From positions 1-36,326 of the IMG/VR virus record IMGVR_UViG_3300009132_000016: 36,326 bases of DNA; one strand, 5' to 3'. Below the pieces are notes generated by a model that did no database searches, was not told where the DNA came from, and worked only from the letters and a program-made list of their open reading frames with translations. Every line of letters starts with the position of its first letter. Position 1 is the stretch's first letter. Origin of the DNA: a virus. Positions 8,445-15,999 of this stretch are shown here, piece after piece. Made by a program: the position numbers and the translations under genes.

Positions 8445-9176
8445 ATGAAGAAAATACTACTAGACGCTGACATGCTGGCCTACCGGGCGGCTTTCGCTAG
8501 CGAGGTTGAGACTAAATGGGACGAGGACACTTGGACCCTTACCTGCAAGGAGAGCGACATGAAGCGGGAGGTTAAGGCGTTCATGTCGAACCTATCGGAG
8601 ACACTGCAATCAAGCGACATTGTCCCGGTGTTCTCCACATCGACCAACTACCGCTACGACCTATGGCCTGACTACAAAGCTAACAGGAGAGACAAGCGCA
8701 AGCCTGTCGGTCTCAAGTGGCTAATCGGATGGGTCACTGAGGACTACAAGGGTATCTCTGAGCCTAACCTAGAAGCTGATGATTTGATTGGTATACTGGC
8801 AACCAGAGAACCTGAGAAAACCATCGCGGTCTCAGGTGACAAGGACTTTGAAACCCTACCGATTACTTGGTATAACCCGCTCAAGGATGAGACTAAAACA
8901 ACCTCACCGGAAGCGGCGCGTAGGTTCCATTTAATCCAAGCACTAGCTGGGGACTCCGCTGACGGCTACAAAGGGGCTAAGGGTGTTGGTGTTATCGGGG
9001 CTAAAAAACTACTCGACAAGGACGGTTATACATGGGATACCGTGGTAGCAGCTTACGAAAAGGCAGGGCAGACCGAGGAGGACGCTTTGCTCAACGCGAG
9101 ACTGGCCTACATCCTTCACGACAAAGACTTCAACGCAAAAACAAAAGAGATAACGCTATGGACGCCAGCGAAGTGA
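8445..9176 (+). CDS. 5'-3' exonuclease of the FEN family (T7 gp6-like)
   Basis: This 243-residue nuclease degrades DNA from 5' ends, removes primers and supplies nucleotides from host DNA. Metal-binding acids are visible: LLDADM (D7, D9), EADDLIG (E110, D112, D113), SGDKDFET (D132, D134) and AGDSADGYKG (D170, D173), followed by a helix-hairpin-helix-like GVGVIGAKKLL. The ATG at 8445 is 1 base after the polymerase stop, with AAGGAG 11 bases upstream. An in-frame ATG at 8397 lies inside the polymerase gene. It overlaps the next gene by 19 bases. Confidence 0.92.
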   Translation: MKKILLDADMLAYRAAFASEVETKWDEDTWTLTCKESDMKREVKAFMSNLSETLQSSDIVPVFSTSTNYRYDLWPDYKANRRDKRKPVGLKWLIGWVTEDYKGISEPNLEADDLIGILATREPEKTIAVSGDKDFETLPITWYNPLKDETKTTSPEAARRFHLIQALAGDSADGYKGAKGVGVIGAKKLLDKDGYTWDTVVAAYEKAGQTEEDALLNARLAYILHDKDFNAKTKEITLWTPAK

Positions 9177-9490
9177 ACGACCCTAAAGGAGCCGCAGGTG
9201 CTTTGAAGACTCCCATGCACCTGCTTCCCCCGTCAGCGCTTGAAGAAACTGCATGGGCGCACAAGCTTGGAGCCGAGAAGTATGGCCCTTACAACTGGAG
9301 GGACACAGGCGTTTGCGCTACGACTTACGTTGCTGCTATTATGCGTCACCTGAACAAATGGAGAGACGGAGAAGACCTAGACGATGAGTCTGGTAGAAGC
9401 CATTTAGCCCACGTTATTTGCTCAGCAAACATCCTTTTGGACGCCGCTCATTGCGGAACTCTACAAGACGACAGAAACAAGCTACCGTAA
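9158..9490 (+). CDS. dATP/dGTP diphosphohydrolase-type domain protein (DUF5664-like)
   Basis: The 110-residue product has the conserved pattern KYGPYNWR (41-48), IMRHLNKWRDGEDLDDESG (61-79) and SHLAHV (81-86). I recognise this as the phage dATP/dGTP diphosphohydrolase N-terminal (DUF5664) family, distantly like MazG-type all-alpha NTP pyrophosphohydrolases. A role in adjusting deoxynucleotide pools during replication is likely but inferred. No PurZ-like gene is present, so a modified-base pathway is not supported. The ATG at 9158 overlaps the exonuclease end. A longer frame from 9032 would lie inside that gene and is rejected. Confidence 0.75.
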   Translation: MDASEVNDPKGAAGALKTPMHLLPPSALEETAWAHKLGAEKYGPYNWRDTGVCATTYVAAIMRHLNKWRDGEDLDDESGRSHLAHVICSANILLDAAHCGTLQDDRNKLP

Positions 9491-9502
9491 GATTAGGTAT
9501 AT

Positions 9503-9706
9503 ATGAAACAGGAAAACCAAATTCCGCCAATTAGCGATGAATTACTCAAAGCTTTGAAGGCTCAGTTCCCTATGAGAGACTTAGGTCTTGATTACAACTT
9601 AAGGGATATGGACTACCACGCGGGTCAGCGTTCGGTAATTCATTTTCTTTCTTTCAAACATAAAGAACAACGTGAAAACGCGCTAACATCCATTCCAGAT
9701 AAATAA
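9503..9706 (+). CDS. Small conserved podovirus protein of unknown function
   Basis: The 67-residue protein has the pattern ISDELLKALKAQFP (10-23) and later AGQRSVIHFLSF, a layout I associate with short proteins at the replication/structure boundary of T7-like marine phages. No catalytic motif is present. It starts at ATG 9503, 12 bases after the preceding stop, with a weak AGG upstream. Its function is unknown. Confidence 0.6.
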   Translation: MKQENQIPPISDELLKALKAQFPMRDLGLDYNLRDMDYHAGQRSVIHFLSFKHKEQRENALTSIPDK

Positions 9707-9724
9707 CATCAACTCCTATAAACC

Positions 9725-9931
9725 ATGTGTCTAGGCTCGACTCCTACCCCGCCTCCTCCACCTCCTTCTCCAACACCTCCACCAAGACCAATGAAAAAGG
9801 TCACGAAAATAGATTCTGCTGCGCGTAAGACACGCAAGGCGTCTCAACGTCGCGGAGGACAACGCTCTCTTCTTATCAACAGGACGACTCCTAACACGGG
9901 TTCGGCTGGAAGCGGAGCATCACCTTATTAA
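9725..9931 (+). CDS. Small proline-rich protein with basic RRGGQRSL motif
   Basis: The 68-residue product starts with MCLGS, then a proline run (residues 7-21, mostly Pro with Thr/Ser), then a basic middle (RKTRKASQRRGGQRSLL) and a Gly/Ser/Asn tail. Proteins of this composition with an RRG..SL motif are common just before the head genes of marine T7-like phages and may be virion associated. This is context rather than proof. The Cys at position 2 is not preceded by a signal peptide, so a lipoprotein is unlikely. No Shine-Dalgarno sequence is seen. Confidence 0.6.
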   Translation: MCLGSTPTPPPPPPSPTPPPRPMKKVTKIDSAARKTRKASQRRGGQRSLLINRTTPNTGSAGSGASPY

Positions 9932-9936
9932 AAACT

Positions 9937-10245
9937 ATGAGTTATTACGGAAAAACAATCACAAACCCCGCACAGGGGACAAACACTGAAGTTGACTGGA
10001 ACGGTTCTACAGGAATGTTTGCTGTTGCAGGAAGTAACTTCCAAAGTCGGACAGTTAAACTACAGCATAAAATCGGAGACACTTGGGTTGACATCGGTTC
10101 TGACGCTTCTTTCACAGCCAACGGAGCAGTTCTTTTCACCACCTCTGCCTCTAAAGTCCGGGTTAGCATCGACGCGGTAAGTGAGGGAGCAGACCTTGTT
10201 GTCGTTATCGAAGTAAAACCTGTTGTCGAAAACAAAGCTTACTAA
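9937..10245 (+). CDS. Putative small virion protein, beta-rich
   Basis: This 102-residue protein has alternating hydrophobic and polar residues typical of a beta-sandwich: GMFAVAGSNFQSRTVKLQ, a DTWVDIG turn and LVVVIEVKPVVE at the end, with no Cys. It lies in a tight row of structural-type genes (5 bases after the previous stop, 2 bases before the next start) and could be a decoration or head-fibre protein. No family is recognised. Confidence 0.5.
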   Translation: MSYYGKTITNPAQGTNTEVDWNGSTGMFAVAGSNFQSRTVKLQHKIGDTWVDIGSDASFTANGAVLFTTSASKVRVSIDAVSEGADLVVVIEVKPVVENKAY

Positions 10246-10247
10246 TC

Positions 10248-11135
10248 ATGTTTCAGTTCCCGAAGGGTTCCCTTACCGCTCCGCTTACAACTGCTGTTGC
10301 TAGACCTATAGAATCTAGTCTTACAGGAAGCAGCAGCGGGGACCCCGACGCGAATGCTTACATAGCTCTACTTGAGGGCGACGGTGTGAGCGTTTCGGAC
10401 GCACAAAAAACAGCGATTGATACGTTCTACGTCACTGGTAAGAGTGATGGGTGGTATTCAAAACTAAAGAGGTTTTATTTCCCTATCTGGGGTGCAGCCG
10501 CGCCAAACGCTCGATGCCTTGTTAGTTCGACTAGCGGAACATTTGAAGGCTCGTTCACGCACACCACTGGATACGCCCACCCGTCCGCTGCCTCGTCTGC
10601 GAACAGGTTCAACACCGGATACAAACTTCTGGATGACCTGACCACCGAGGATGCTTGTCTAATGGCTCTTGCCTACGATGATGTTCCTCCGAGAGACCGA
10701 GCCATTAACGCGAGTAACAAAACCATTATTGGTTCCGGTTCAGTTACCGCTAATAGTGTTCGTATTAATACAGGTAGTAGCTCACTTCTGCCAAAAGCTG
10801 TATGGTTAGGAGTTGACGAATCCACGCTTCCCACATTTGGTTCTCATGGTGTTCTCCTATCTAACCGTAAAGGAGGGGGAACAACCCTGAGTAGACGCAC
10901 CGCATCAGTTTTTGACGATGACACAACAACAGGTTCACTAACGGGAACCTATAACAACAACTTTCCTATTACGGGATACGGGTCTGCCAATGGTTCCACA
11001 GGAGCCGTGGGACAAGCGACCACATCAAAAGCGGGAGCCTTAGCAATTAGTGAGGGACTAGATGCCACTGAACGCGCAGCCTACACGCTCGCCGTGAAAA
11101 ACCTTTGGGAAACTTGCTCAGGATTAACATTATGA
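10248..11135 (+). CDS. Putative fibre or adhesin-type virion protein
   Basis: The 295-residue product contains a domain pattern seen in phage fibre-type proteins: ANAYIALLEGDGVSVSDAQ (36-54), an AIDTFYVTGKSDGWYSKL stretch, FYFPIWGAAAPNARCL, then Gly/Ser/Thr-rich beta segments and a C-terminal helix (DATERAAYTLAVKNLWETC). This resembles surface or receptor-binding domains that are often fused to tail fibres. Here it stands alone upstream of the portal, separate from the T7-type fibre at 28357. A role in host binding or capsid decoration is inferred. Its stop TGA overlaps the next ATG. Confidence 0.55.
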   Translation: MFQFPKGSLTAPLTTAVARPIESSLTGSSSGDPDANAYIALLEGDGVSVSDAQKTAIDTFYVTGKSDGWYSKLKRFYFPIWGAAAPNARCLVSSTSGTFEGSFTHTTGYAHPSAASSANRFNTGYKLLDDLTTEDACLMALAYDDVPPRDRAINASNKTIIGSGSVTANSVRINTGSSSLLPKAVWLGVDESTLPTFGSHGVLLSNRKGGGTTLSRRTASVFDDDTTTGSLTGTYNNNFPITGYGSANGSTGAVGQATTSKAGALAISEGLDATERAAYTLAVKNLWETCSGLTL

Positions 11136-11437
11136 TTGGATTTGTTACTACACCCGAAACCGCCTCTACCGTCACTGATGGTATTCGCGATGCTCAATTA
11201 AGCCGTGGGCAGCACTATTACTGGACTACAGGAGCGGAGCCAATCTATAGCGGAGACAACAAAGGTCAGATGTTTATCCCTGCTGGTGATGAGGTTCTTA
11301 GCACCCCGCTGCGTAACGGATTAACACCCCGCGACTTTCCTGAGTTCGACCAACTGGTCGCCCTTCTTGGAGGACTAGATTCTCGCGTTGAAATCGACCC
11401 TGACTCTTTAATTAACCCAGACATTCCTATTGAATGA
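11132..11437 (+). CDS. Hypothetical protein preceding the portal gene
   Basis: This 101-residue product has a TGAEPIYSGDNKGQMFIPAGDEV stretch followed by TPRDFPEFDQLVALLGGLDSR and an acidic, Asp/Pro-rich tail. It starts at ATG 11132, overlapping the previous stop (ATGA), and its own stop overlaps the portal start in the same way. The coupled layout suggests a head or connector-associated protein made with the portal. No family is recognised. Confidence 0.55.
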   Translation: MIGFVTTPETASTVTDGIRDAQLSRGQHYYWTTGAEPIYSGDNKGQMFIPAGDEVLSTPLRNGLTPRDFPEFDQLVALLGGLDSRVEIDPDSLINPDIPIE

Positions 11438-13002
11438 ACACTTCCGCAGAATCACGCTATAACGCGCTAGAAAGCGAACGCCAGCCTTTCATCGACAGGG
11501 CGAGAGAAGCGTCTAAACTAACTTTACCTTATGTAATGCCCGAAGATGGGCATAATTCACACTCACGGCTATATACACCATTTCAGGGCATTGGAGCAAG
11601 AGGAGTCAACAACTTAGCATCTAAACTACTACTAGCCTTACTCGCTCCCAATGCCCCTTTTTTCCGCCTCAACTTCGACCAAGCTAAGCTCCGCGCTGAA
11701 GGGGCTACTCAAGAAATCATCACAGAGATGGAGTCAGCGCTACAAAGCGTAGAAGACTCCGTGATGGAAGAGATTAGTCGTCAATCCTACCGGGTTGGCG
11801 TTCATGAGGCTCTTAAGAACCTAATCATCACAGGTAACTCGCTCCTGTATATCCCACCAGAGGGAGGACTAAGGGTCTTCCACTTGGACCGCTATGTAAT
11901 CAGCAGGGACCCTATGGGAAACCCTCTGAAAATCATCACTCGGGAGACTCTAAACTACAATACCCTCAACGACGAACTCAAGGCAGCAGCAGGTTACCTA
12001 GAAGGAGAAACCACAGGCAAAAACTGTGATTTGTTTACTTGTGTGGAGTTGGTTGACGATAAGTGGTATGTCCACCAAGAGATTAAAGGTAACGTCATTG
12101 AGAGTTCTATGGGTTCTTTCCCCAAGGACAAACTACCCTACATTCCCCTTCGTTTCTCTAAGATTGATGGGGAAGATTATGGGCGGGGATATGTAGAAGA
12201 ATATCTCGGAGACCTTATCAGCCTAGAGACACTTACTCAAGCTATCGTTGAAGGCTCCGCTGCTGCTGCTAAGGTTCTGTTCTTAGTGAATCCTAACGGC
12301 ACGACGAGGGCTAAGACTCTCGCTGAAAGCCCCAACGGAGCAATCACACAGGGCAACGCTCAAGACGTCTCCGTCCTTCAACTGGACAAGTTCAATGATT
12401 TTAGAATTGCTTCTGACACCGCTAACACAATTAAGGAACGATTAGGACAAGCCTTCCTTCTTACGTCAGGTGTTGTCCGCAACGCAGAGCGTGTAACAGC
12501 CGAGGAAATTCGTATGCTAACTCTGGAGCTTGAGTCATCGTTAGGTGGTCTCTACTCTCTGTTAAGTAACGAGCTACAGCTTCCTATGGTCAACCGGGTC
12601 ATGGGCCTAATGACCGAAGACAAGCGTCTTCCTAAGCTTCCTAAAGACTTGGTCAAGCCTGTAATCATTACGGGTGTTGAGGCTCTTGGACGAGGTAACG
12701 ACCTTCAAAAGTTGGATATGTTCTTGGCTGGTGCTGCGCAAGTCGTAGGTCCTCAAGCTATCGGACAGTTCGTTAAGGTTGATGAATACTTTAAGCGTAG
12801 AGCTACCAGTTTAGGCATCAAGACTGCTGGGTTGATTAAGACTCAGGAAGAGATGCAACAAGAGATGCAACAAGCTCAAATGATGGAGATGGCTTCTAAA
12901 GCTGCTCCACAAGGAGTCGCTGCTCTAGGCAACATTGCCCGAGACGCAGCAGCAGCCCCGCCTGAAGAAGCTCCCCCGGAAGAATCACAACAACAACCGT
13001 AA
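11434..13002 (+). CDS. Portal (head-tail connector) protein, T7 gp8-like
   Basis: The 522-residue protein forms the dodecameric ring through which DNA is packaged and ejected. Its N-terminus (ESERQPFIDRAREASKLTLP, then TPFQGIGARGVNNLASKL) is the classic T7-like connector signature. The size is close to T7 gp8 (536). The middle has SLETLTQAIVEGSAAAAK, and the tail is Gln/Met/Ala rich (QEEMQQEMQQ). It is coupled to the upstream gene by an ATGA overlap, and the scaffold gene starts 3 bases after its stop. Confidence 0.95.
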   Translation: MNTSAESRYNALESERQPFIDRAREASKLTLPYVMPEDGHNSHSRLYTPFQGIGARGVNNLASKLLLALLAPNAPFFRLNFDQAKLRAEGATQEIITEMESALQSVEDSVMEEISRQSYRVGVHEALKNLIITGNSLLYIPPEGGLRVFHLDRYVISRDPMGNPLKIITRETLNYNTLNDELKAAAGYLEGETTGKNCDLFTCVELVDDKWYVHQEIKGNVIESSMGSFPKDKLPYIPLRFSKIDGEDYGRGYVEEYLGDLISLETLTQAIVEGSAAAAKVLFLVNPNGTTRAKTLAESPNGAITQGNAQDVSVLQLDKFNDFRIASDTANTIKERLGQAFLLTSGVVRNAERVTAEEIRMLTLELESSLGGLYSLLSNELQLPMVNRVMGLMTEDKRLPKLPKDLVKPVIITGVEALGRGNDLQKLDMFLAGAAQVVGPQAIGQFVKVDEYFKRRATSLGIKTAGLIKTQEEMQQEMQQAQMMEMASKAAPQGVAALGNIARDAAAAPPEEAPPEESQQQP

Positions 13003-13005
13003 GCC

Positions 13006-13767
13006 ATGAGTGAATCACATGTAATCAACGACAAGACCGCCTCAGAGCAGGTCACCTTAGAAGAAGAAGCTGCTAAGATTGAAGAACAAGAAGAGCAGTC
13101 ACAGGACCGCCCAGAGTGGCTTCCTGATAAGTTTAAGTCTCCAGAAGACTTAGCAAACGCCTACAACAACCTAGAGACACGCTTGGGTAAGTCTTCGGAG
13201 GAGGAAAGCGAAGAAGACCTCCCACCTACCGAAAAACCAACTGAGGAACAGCCTACCCAGAATGACGCTATTACTAACGCTTCTGTGGAGTTCTTTGAAA
13301 ACGGTGGTCTCACGGACGACACCTACGCAAAACTGCAAGAGGTTGGTCTTAGTAAGGAGTTGGTTGATTCTTACATCGAAGGACAATCTGCTCTCCAAAA
13401 GTCAGGCGAGGAGTCTCTTCTAGCGGCGGCTGGTGGTCGCGAGTCTTATGACAAGATTTCTGAGTGGGCCTCGGATAACATGAGCGAAAAGCAGCTCAAC
13501 GCTTACAACCAAGCCCTAGAAACAGGAAGCGACGAACAAGCCGAGCTTGCTATTGATTGGCTCAAGGGTAAATACGAAGAAGCCAATGGCGTCTCGCCTA
13601 CGCTCGCACAGGGCAAGACAGCAGGTTCTGGCGTCTCAGCCTTTGAAAGCCGTGCACAAGTCATGGCAGCAATGTCGGAACGCGACGCCACAGGGCGTAA
13701 GCGCTACGAAGTAGACCCAGCTTACCGAGCCGAAGTGGAGCGCAAACTCGCACTTTCCAACCTATAA
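13006..13767 (+). CDS. Capsid assembly scaffolding protein, T7 gp9-like
   Basis: The 253-residue protein is strongly acidic in residues 15-90 (runs of Glu with Gln), helical, and has the phage scaffold signature RPEWLPDKFKSPEDLANAY followed by LETRLG. Its C-terminus is basic and ends in RAEVERKLALSNL, which would bind the capsid shell. Position between portal and capsid (with the lysis genes inserted) agrees with T7 order. The start has no Shine-Dalgarno sequence. Confidence 0.9.
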   Translation: MSESHVINDKTASEQVTLEEEAAKIEEQEEQSQDRPEWLPDKFKSPEDLANAYNNLETRLGKSSEEESEEDLPPTEKPTEEQPTQNDAITNASVEFFENGGLTDDTYAKLQEVGLSKELVDSYIEGQSALQKSGEESLLAAAGGRESYDKISEWASDNMSEKQLNAYNQALETGSDEQAELAIDWLKGKYEEANGVSPTLAQGKTAGSGVSAFESRAQVMAAMSERDATGRKRYEVDPAYRAEVERKLALSNL

Positions 13768-13779
13768 CCCATATAAACC

Positions 13780-13980
13780 ATGACAGAAGTAATCAACTGG
13801 TTAATCACCAACAAAGAAACGGTCATTCAACTCCTTACGGGTGTTGTATCCGTAGCGAGTATTCTGGCTACTCTTATTCCTAACGACAGTGCTAACGCTT
13901 GGATTGCCCGAGCAAACAAAGTTGTTAGCTGGCTAGCGCTAAACATCGGAAAGGCTAAACCAGCCTCAAAGAATGATTAA
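13780..13980 (+). CDS. Small single-span membrane protein in the lysis cluster
   Basis: This 66-residue protein has a short N-terminus with a polar patch (LITNKE), a hydrophobic segment over residues 15-34 (VIQLLTGVVSVASILATLIP), then WIARANKVVSWLALNIGKAK. Similar proteins sit beside lysis genes in other podoviruses and are sometimes called holin-like. A separate, better holin candidate lies at 29447, so the role here is open. It overlaps the next small gene by 8 bases. Confidence 0.55.
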   Translation: MTEVINWLITNKETVIQLLTGVVSVASILATLIPNDSANAWIARANKVVSWLALNIGKAKPASKND

Positions 13981-14125
13981 GCTGCTGGTCTCGCTCATGC
14001 TTGCGTTTCCTAAGATTGCCGACGTCTTTTTCAAAGTAAAGGATGAGTATACTAAGTCGTATAAAAAGAATCGCCATCGTCGCATGGATAAGCGTATCGA
14101 CGACTGGTTGCACAACTCTAAGTAA
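13973..14125 (+). CDS. Small basic protein with hydrophobic N-terminus
   Basis: A 50-residue frame starts at ATG 13973 inside the end of the previous gene. Its N-terminus (MIKLLVSLMLAFPKIADVFF) is hydrophobic and the rest is strongly charged (KNRHRRMDKRIDDWL). Short proteins ending in a DDWL-type motif are common next to phage lysis genes. It overlaps the lipoprotein gene (14043) in another frame by 83 bases, an arrangement reminiscent of inner and outer spanin pairs, but it is short for an inner spanin. The function is inferred. Confidence 0.5.
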   Translation: MIKLLVSLMLAFPKIADVFFKVKDEYTKSYKKNRHRRMDKRIDDWLHNSK

Positions 14126-14237
14126 AAGTGAAATTCCATACTTTATTTCAATACTTGAAGAACATTCTTTCTCGCCTGAAGAGAAACAAACCATCGCAGA
14201 GCTGCTCAGATACGCCGCGAAGCTTGAAGCGAGGTGA
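14043..14237 (+). CDS. Small lipoprotein, candidate outer-membrane spanin
   Basis: The 64-residue product starts with a positively charged, hydrophobic signal-like segment (RIKRIAIVAWISVSTTGC, residues 6-23) ending in a lipobox-like TTGC, so it may be cleaved and lipidated at C23. The mature part is about 42 residues, helical and charged (SPEEKQTIAELLRYAAKLEA). A short lipoprotein beside an amidase and overlapping a small membrane-type gene fits an o-spanin. The -3 position is Thr rather than the usual Leu, so processing is not certain. It overlaps both neighbours in different frames. Confidence 0.55.
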   Translation: MSILSRIKRIAIVAWISVSTTGCTTLSKSEIPYFISILEEHSFSPEEKQTIAELLRYAAKLEAR

Positions 14238-14835
14238 GCTTGTAGGTATTTGTATTGGTCATTCCCGTCCGGGTGACAAAGGTGCAGTCAATTACGACGG
14301 CACGGTTGACGAATGGAGCTACAACCTAGAAGCCGGGAAGGCGCTTAAAAAAACCCTTCAAGATAAAGGTGTGCGTTCGGTTCTTTACTCGACCTACGAA
14401 GGGCGAACCTACCGCACCGCGATGGCATACATCCGAAAGAAGCTCAAGCTAGACGGAGCCACGTTAGCCGTAGAGCTTCACTTCAACGCCTCTGGTGTTC
14501 CTACTGTCCGAGGTTGCGAGACTTGGTATCGTTACGGTTCTCCTGAAGGACGTAAACTAGCACAACACATTCAAACATCTATTATCGCTGCTTACGGTAA
14601 CCGAAACAGAGGAGTCAAAGCAGCCAGAGCAGCCGACAGAGGATTCAGCTTCATGAAAAATGATGCCCTTCCTGCTGTTCTTTGCGAACCATTTTTCGGA
14701 GACGACAAGAAAGACTACATCTTGTTCTCCAAACCGACCAAGCTGGGTCAACACCTAGCTGACGGTATCTACGATTTCCTGTTGGATAAGCATACAAGTA
14801 ACCAGAGTGCCCGAAAGGATAACGCTGTTGAGTGA
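14128..14835 (+). CDS. N-acetylmuramoyl-L-alanine amidase (Amidase_3-type endolysin)
   Basis: This endolysin cleaves the amide bond between muramic acid and L-Ala in peptidoglycan. Zinc and catalytic residues are visible in the 235-residue reading: GICIGHSRPGD (H45), DEWSYNLEAG (probable E62), VELHFNAS (H118) and LCEPFFGD (catalytic E187). The first 30 residues overlap the lipoprotein gene by 110 bases and show no domain signal. A TTG at 14224 would give about 203 residues, start just before the domain and reduce the overlap to 14 bases, so the true start is uncertain. T7 keeps its amidase (gp3.5) among replication genes. Here it lies between scaffold and capsid. Confidence 0.88.
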   Translation: MKFHTLFQYLKNILSRLKRNKPSQSCSDTPRSLKRGELVGICIGHSRPGDKGAVNYDGTVDEWSYNLEAGKALKKTLQDKGVRSVLYSTYEGRTYRTAMAYIRKKLKLDGATLAVELHFNASGVPTVRGCETWYRYGSPEGRKLAQHIQTSIIAAYGNRNRGVKAARAADRGFSFMKNDALPAVLCEPFFGDDKKDYILFSKPTKLGQHLADGIYDFLLDKHTSNQSARKDNAVE

Positions 14836-14897
14836 ACGACGCATTGACCGACCTGAAAAACCTAAAACAAACCAAACTAACCTAACAAAATTATATT

Positions 14898-15944
14898 ATG
14901 GCTGATGGAGCTATTACCCCCTCAAGACTTGGACAAAGCAATCTCACTGGAGACAAGGACGCTTTGTTCCTAAAAGTATTTGCTAACGAAGTCCTCACCA
15001 CGTTTGAAGAAACTAACGTGATGAAAGACCTCCATACCGTTCGGACTATTTCGAGTGGTAAGTCGGCGCAGTTCCCCACTATGGGCAAAGCAACTGCTAA
15101 GTATCACACCCCCGGTGACGACGTATTTGAAGCTGGCACTAACGGCGACAAGTATGCTTCGGCGCTTAACCACAAAGAGCGCGTAATCAACATTGATGAT
15201 GTGCTGATTGCTGCTACGTCCATCGCTAACATCGACGAACTAAAAAATCACTACGACGTTCGTTCTGCCTATTCGACCGAATTGGGACGTGCGCTTTCTA
15301 AGCGCTTCGACCTCGCTACTATGCGAACTCTCGTTGCTGCCTCTCAAGTGGCTGCTTCTGCACAAGCTAACCCTGATGCTGGAAACGGTATCAAGATTAC
15401 CTTGGGAAGCACCACTGGTGCTCCTGCGGACCTTAGCACTGCTGGTAACCTCATCCAGACCTTCCGCCTCATCGCGCAGAAGCTGGACGAGCAAGACATC
15501 CCGTCTGAAGACCGCTTCGTTGTCCTGACGCCTGAGCTTTACTACCTCCTCGCAGGTAGTGATAACGCAGCCATCAACCGCGATTTCAGCGGCGCTGGTA
15601 GCATTGCTTCTGGTAAGGTGTTGGAGCTTGTTGGACTGAAAATCTTCAGCTCGACTCACTTGTCTGACATCACCACGAACGATACGACCGCTGATGACTC
15701 CAACGCCAAGAACAACCCGTTCGATGACGCTGACGGCGCTTCGGCTGGTAAAGGCTATCTTGACGCTGGTCTCGACGTTCTTAAGTTCGTTGCTGGTCAC
15801 AAGTCCGCTATCGGAACTGTCAAGCTTATGGACCTCGCTGTGGAATCGGAATACTCCATTCCTAAGCAAGCTACCCTCATGCTTGCCAAATACGCAATGG
15901 GTCATGGCATCCTTCGTCCTGAAGGCGCTGTGAGCGTTGTTTAA
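14898..15944 (+). CDS. Major capsid protein, T7 gp10A-like (HK97 fold)
   Basis: The 348-residue protein builds the icosahedral shell. Its length is close to T7 gp10A (345), and the family pattern is clear: ALFLKVFANEVLTTFEE, RTISSGKSAQFPTMGKATA, ALNHKERVINIDDVLIA, a helix with ELGRALSKRFDLATMRTLV, and a C-terminal EGAVSVV. The 62-base leader (14836-14897) is A-rich with no Shine-Dalgarno sequence and no visible promoter motif. A strong terminator follows the stop by 12 bases, as after T7 gene 10. Confidence 0.97.
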   Translation: MADGAITPSRLGQSNLTGDKDALFLKVFANEVLTTFEETNVMKDLHTVRTISSGKSAQFPTMGKATAKYHTPGDDVFEAGTNGDKYASALNHKERVINIDDVLIAATSIANIDELKNHYDVRSAYSTELGRALSKRFDLATMRTLVAASQVAASAQANPDAGNGIKITLGSTTGAPADLSTAGNLIQTFRLIAQKLDEQDIPSEDRFVVLTPELYYLLAGSDNAAINRDFSGAGSIASGKVLELVGLKIFSSTHLSDITTNDTTADDSNAKNNPFDDADGASAGKGYLDAGLDVLKFVAGHKSAIGTVKLMDLAVESEYSIPKQATLMLAKYAMGHGILRPEGAVSVV

Positions 15945-15956
15945 TACATACCCCCT

Positions 15957-15997
15957 AGGGGCCTCCTTAGAACAGTCTTTGGAGGCCCCTTTTTTTC
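15957..15997 (+). terminator. Rho-independent terminator after the major capsid gene
   Basis: A perfect 10-bp stem, AGGGGCCTCC (15957-15966) with GGAGGCCCCT (15981-15990), encloses a 14-base loop and is followed by seven T residues. It matches the place of the T7 late terminator downstream of gene 10 and would boost capsid mRNA relative to the tail genes. The next ATG is only 3 bases past the T-run. Confidence 0.92.
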
Positions 15998-15999
15998 CT

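Noticed and set aside
9158-9490. Evidence for a 2-aminoadenine (dZ) genome
   Set aside because: A nucleotide diphosphohydrolase alone is not enough; no PurZ- or DatZ-like gene is present, and the polymerase is an ordinary T7-type enzyme.
14832-14885. A 17-codon GTG-start frame overlapping the amidase stop (GTGA)
   Set aside because: It is too short to support by composition, and the same bases serve as the A-rich leader of the capsid gene.
15937-15999. Possible frameshift extension of the capsid protein into the small basic protein, as for T7 gp10B
   Set aside because: No slippery sequence is seen near the capsid stop, the needed shift would be +1, and the path would run through the terminator hairpin.
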